Below are positions 63,558 to 64,000 of a DNA stretch of 64,000 bases, in pieces. The notes under the pieces are model-generated. The model was not told the DNA's origin. It made no database searches and saw nothing but the letters and a program-made list of their open reading frames with translations. Both the position numbers and the translations under genes were made by a program. Numbering within the stretch: position 1 is the stretch's first letter; every line of letters starts with the position of its first letter. Location: positions 1-64,000 of the forward strand of contig NZ_JACHGB010000005.1 in the NCBI RefSeq assembly GCF_014202215.1, written 5' to 3'. The DNA comes from Quisquiliibacterium transsilvanicum. GTDB lineage: Bacteria > Pseudomonadota > Gammaproteobacteria > Burkholderiales > Burkholderiaceae_E.

Positions 63558-64000
63558 TTACGGTTCTCCGCCGGGGCGCCGCCGTACAGATCGCGCAAGA
63601 AGCACCGCCGCTGCTCCCATTGCTGCTCCCATTGCGGCGCCGGTAAGCGCCGGCACCAGCACCGCTGACGGGCGCTGTCTCCAAGACGGGGGCTTGGTTT
63701 CAAGCCTGGCCTGGAAGGGTTGTGTCACAGCGTCGACAAGATCAGGCGCGCCGGCCGCGTTTCGATCTGGAATCGGCGGTGCAATGCGTGCTTCTTCGAA
63801 GGTGGGCTCGGCATGGGCCCGTCGCGAGCCAAAGCGCTGAGCGTAGACCCAGGTGAACTCGGCGCCGACCAGAAAAATCTGCGCCGAGTAGTAGACCCAC
63901 ACGAAGATCACGGCAACCGATCCCGCAGCGCCGAAGCCGCTGGCGATGCCGGTCGTGCCGATATACAGGCTGATGAGGTAGCGCCCCACCGTGAAGAGCA
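63558..64000 (-). CDS. YihY/BrkB-family membrane protein, C-terminal part (cut by window edge)
   Basis: The visible C-terminal 147 residues, open to the right edge. RYLISLYIGTTGIASGFGAAGSVAVIFVWVYYSAQIFLVGAEFTWVYA (in parts) are the last two helices of the YihY/BrkB (virulence factor BrkB) family. A disordered tail with an MGAAMGAA repeat and a final basic helix (VLLARSVRRRPG) follow. The 5' part lies beyond the window. Confidence 0.9.
   Translation of the reverse strand, partial: LFTVGRYLISLYIGTTGIASGFGAAGSVAVIFVWVYYSAQIFLVGAEFTWVYAQRFGSRRAHAEPTFEEARIAPPIPDRNAAGAPDLVDAVTQPFQARLETKPPSWRQRPSAVLVPALTGAAMGAAMGAAAVLLARSVRRRPGGEP

Overview
The window is a GC-rich, densely packed stretch of a proteobacterial chromosome, most likely a betaproteobacterium of the Burkholderiales type. 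This is inferred from a tRNA-Tyr/tRNA-Gly/tRNA-Thr/tuf operon, a PhaM-type polyhydroxybutyrate granule protein, a CarH/LitR-like MerR regulator beside a lipid-modification operon, short intergenic gaps and many ATGA/GTGA start-stop overlaps. No rRNA, complete prophage or CRISPR array was seen.

Layout. 1-500: 5' end of tuf, three tRNA genes and their near-consensus promoter, all on the minus strand. 0.65-5.4 kb: two small exported proteins, an O-acetylhomoserine sulfhydrylase with a CoA-binding protein, PhaM and a FIST sensor protein. 5.5-14.9 kb: a MerR/cobalamin regulator diverges from a tightly coupled operon (flavin amine oxidase, DUF1365, cyclopropane-type methyltransferase, chalcone-isomerase-like protein, MFS permease, DUF3833 lipoprotein, SDR, NTF2-like), followed by a diiron ferritin-like protein. 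This looks like a light- or singlet-oxygen-responsive membrane-lipid system. 15.0-17.3 kb: lipoprotein, ECF sigma factor, anti-sigma factor and a nucleotidyltransferase, all overlapping. 17.3-25 kb: BirA, a VanZ-like protein, a 2Fe-2S protein, a hydrolase, then cell-wall genes and lipoate synthesis (D,D-carboxypeptidase, D-amino acid aminotransferase, YbeD, LipB, LipA). 25-31 kb: a YqjD/YqjE-like membrane set, two phosphoribosyltransferases, a hydrolase, a GST, small exported proteins and a nitronate monooxygenase. 31-40 kb: an acyl-CoA synthetase, a lysR-gor-patatin operon facing azoreductase and pirin genes, a methyltransferase and an MscS channel. 40-42.3 kb: two response regulators and a CHASE3 histidine kinase. 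42.5-53.4 kb: stress-type membrane and BON proteins, a second acyl-CoA synthetase, acylphosphatase, an Lgt-like/TlpA fusion, a periplasmic molybdenum hydroxylase pair, a RusA-like protein, a large beta-propeller/DUF4214 protein and an ABC1 kinase.

53.4-61.2 kb is an accessory islet, visibly less GC-rich, inserted between the ABC1-kinase gene and a fadB-type gene. It carries a PIN/ribbon-helix-helix toxin-antitoxin pair with a palindromic operator, a gene fragment abutting IS21-like terminal repeats, an unfamiliar four-gene module (a large HTH/B3-like protein, an XRE-like regulator, a small basic protein and a GIY-YIG-like protein) behind an elaborate operator region, a hipBA locus truncated by a 186-bp mini-element, and a type I restriction remnant in which HsdM, HsdS and HsdR pieces form one open reading frame. 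The window ends with fadB (beta-oxidation) and the 3' part of a YihY/BrkB membrane protein gene.

The strongest candidates for something undescribed are the 55.0-57.7 kb module and the HsdM-S-R chimera. The MerR/cobalamin operon, with its paired operators and altered ligand residue, is the best-supported regulatory system.
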